NCBI GenBank assembly: GCA_021783895.1
Contig: JAJXTJ010000088.1
Span: 1-6,006 of the forward strand
Length of the DNA stretch: 6,006 bases
Source: Pseudomonadota bacterium
Lineage (GTDB): Bacteria > Pseudomonadota > Gammaproteobacteria > Burkholderiales > Sulfuricellaceae
Direction of reading: 5' to 3'
Position numbers and translations under genes: made by a program
Part shown: positions 5,342 through 6,006 of the stretch, in pieces
Layout of the letters: each line of letters opens with the position of its first letter
How positions within the stretch are numbered: the stretch's first letter is position 1
The notes under the pieces: model-generated
Told to the model about the DNA's origin: nothing
What the model saw: the letters and a program-made list of their open reading frames with translations, nothing else
Database searches by the model: none

Positions 5342-6006
5342 ATGAAATCCAACAAACACTACCAATCCGGCTTCACCCTGGTGGAAATCGCCATCGTGCT
5401 GGTGATCATCGGCCTGCTGCTGGGCGGCGTACTGAAAGGTCAGGAACTCATCGAGCAATCGAAAATCAAGCGTGTTGTCAATGACTTTAACAGCATTTCT
5501 GCCGCCTTTTACACCTATCAGGATCGCTACCATTACATGCCCGGCGACGACCCCAATGCTGCAACGCGCTGGACGACCGCAGTCGCAGGTGGCGCTGCCA
5601 CTAGCGGCAATGGCGATTCCATTCTTACCGCGACCCTGGCTCAAGTACTGGTTGGCGGCCCCAATGAAGGGGGATATGCCTGGCAGCACCTGCGCGCATC
5701 AGGTTTGGTTACTGGCGACCTGTCAACCGTGCCCGCGTCCGAAACCCCTGAATTGACGCCCTTCAATTCCAAGTACGGTATCGGAGCGAGTGCGACCGCC
5801 TTTGGCTTCGGGATCGTGCCCATTTACTGCGCCAGCCTGCCTCCGAAGGCGGCTGAGCAACTTGACCGCCAACTGGATGACGGCAATCCGCAGACCGGCA
5901 ATATTCGCGCTGGTGCTCCGACCGCTGTCGTGAACACTCCGCCAGCTGCCGCAACTGCGGTTACTACGACCTACGTCGATGCCCCCAATACCTGGTACAC
6001 CGTGTG
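5342..6006 (+). CDS. Type IV pilin-like protein, 3' end beyond the window (at least 221 aa)
   Basis: A prepilin-like subunit. The leader MKSNKHYQSG is cut after Gly10, giving mature FTLVEIAIVLVIIGLLLGG with Glu15 as Glu5. An amphipathic helix continues (VLKGQELIEQSKIKRVVNDF, 30-49) into YTYQDRYHYMPGDDP (57-71), a signature seen in many proteobacterial pilin-like proteins annotated as type II secretion or prepilin-type proteins. Further landmarks are GGYAWQHLRASGL (110-122) and QLDDGNPQTGNIRAG (177-191). Only one cysteine (Cys163) is seen so far, unlike the cysteine-rich pilins upstream; a disulfide partner may lie past the edge. No stop occurs in 221 codons and the frame remains open at 6006. 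The nucleotides encoding the N-terminal helix are nearly the same as those of the pilin at 2512 (56 of 64 bases at 2548-2611 versus 5372-5435). A promoter, dyad and strong ribosome site upstream suggest its own transcript. Confidence 0.9.
   Translation, partial: MKSNKHYQSGFTLVEIAIVLVIIGLLLGGVLKGQELIEQSKIKRVVNDFNSISAAFYTYQDRYHYMPGDDPNAATRWTTAVAGGAATSGNGDSILTATLAQVLVGGPNEGGYAWQHLRASGLVTGDLSTVPASETPELTPFNSKYGIGASATAFGFGIVPIYCASLPPKAAEQLDRQLDDGNPQTGNIRAGAPTAVVNTPPAAATAVTTTYVDAPNTWYTV

Noticed and set aside
1..6006. tRNA, rRNA, CRISPR array, insertion sequence or phage genes
   Set aside because: No cloverleaf, regular spaced repeats, terminal inverted repeats, transposase or integrase motifs were seen; nearly all bases are in the pilus and two-component genes.

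Overview
The window is a compact block of co-oriented plus-strand genes with high G+C (around 60 % by eye) and almost no spacer. Protein style suggests a Gram-negative proteobacterium, most likely a betaproteobacterium: a Sec signal peptide, class III prepilin leaders, a PrsK/PrsR-like two-component pair and ATG starts throughout. The genus cannot be read from the sequence.

Layout: (a) bases 1-35 may hold the last codons of an upstream gene. (b) 48-3481 is a tight run of four genes: a small exported protein with a beta-rich segment like those of pilus or secretion assembly proteins; a 671-residue pilin-like protein without the usual Glu5 that ends in an L-type (legume-like) lectin domain; a 253-residue minor pilin or pseudopilin; and a 68-residue two-helix membrane protein. 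(c) 3503-5258 encodes a response regulator (receiver plus Fis-type HTH, no AAA+ domain) overlapping by 8 nt with a one-TM histidine kinase whose G1 box is degenerate. (d) 5259-5341 is the only real intergenic region. It holds a candidate promoter, an 18-nt dyad followed by a T-tract, and a good ribosome binding site. (e) 5342 to the window end is a second typical type IV pilin-like gene, cut by the window edge.

Working model (inference): the locus builds a type IV pilus or pseudopilus variant. The large protein would be a tip-located minor subunit that displays a sugar-binding lectin domain. The 253-residue pilin, which shares the same domain plan as the N-terminal third of the large protein, would be its partner or adaptor. 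The two-component system could control the locus or the separately promoted pilin at 5342. The strongest single observation is a gapless 21-position match between the large protein and the metal-binding loop of concanavalin A. Next is a C7 tract between its pilin part and its lectin part, where loss of one C creates an immediate stop codon.
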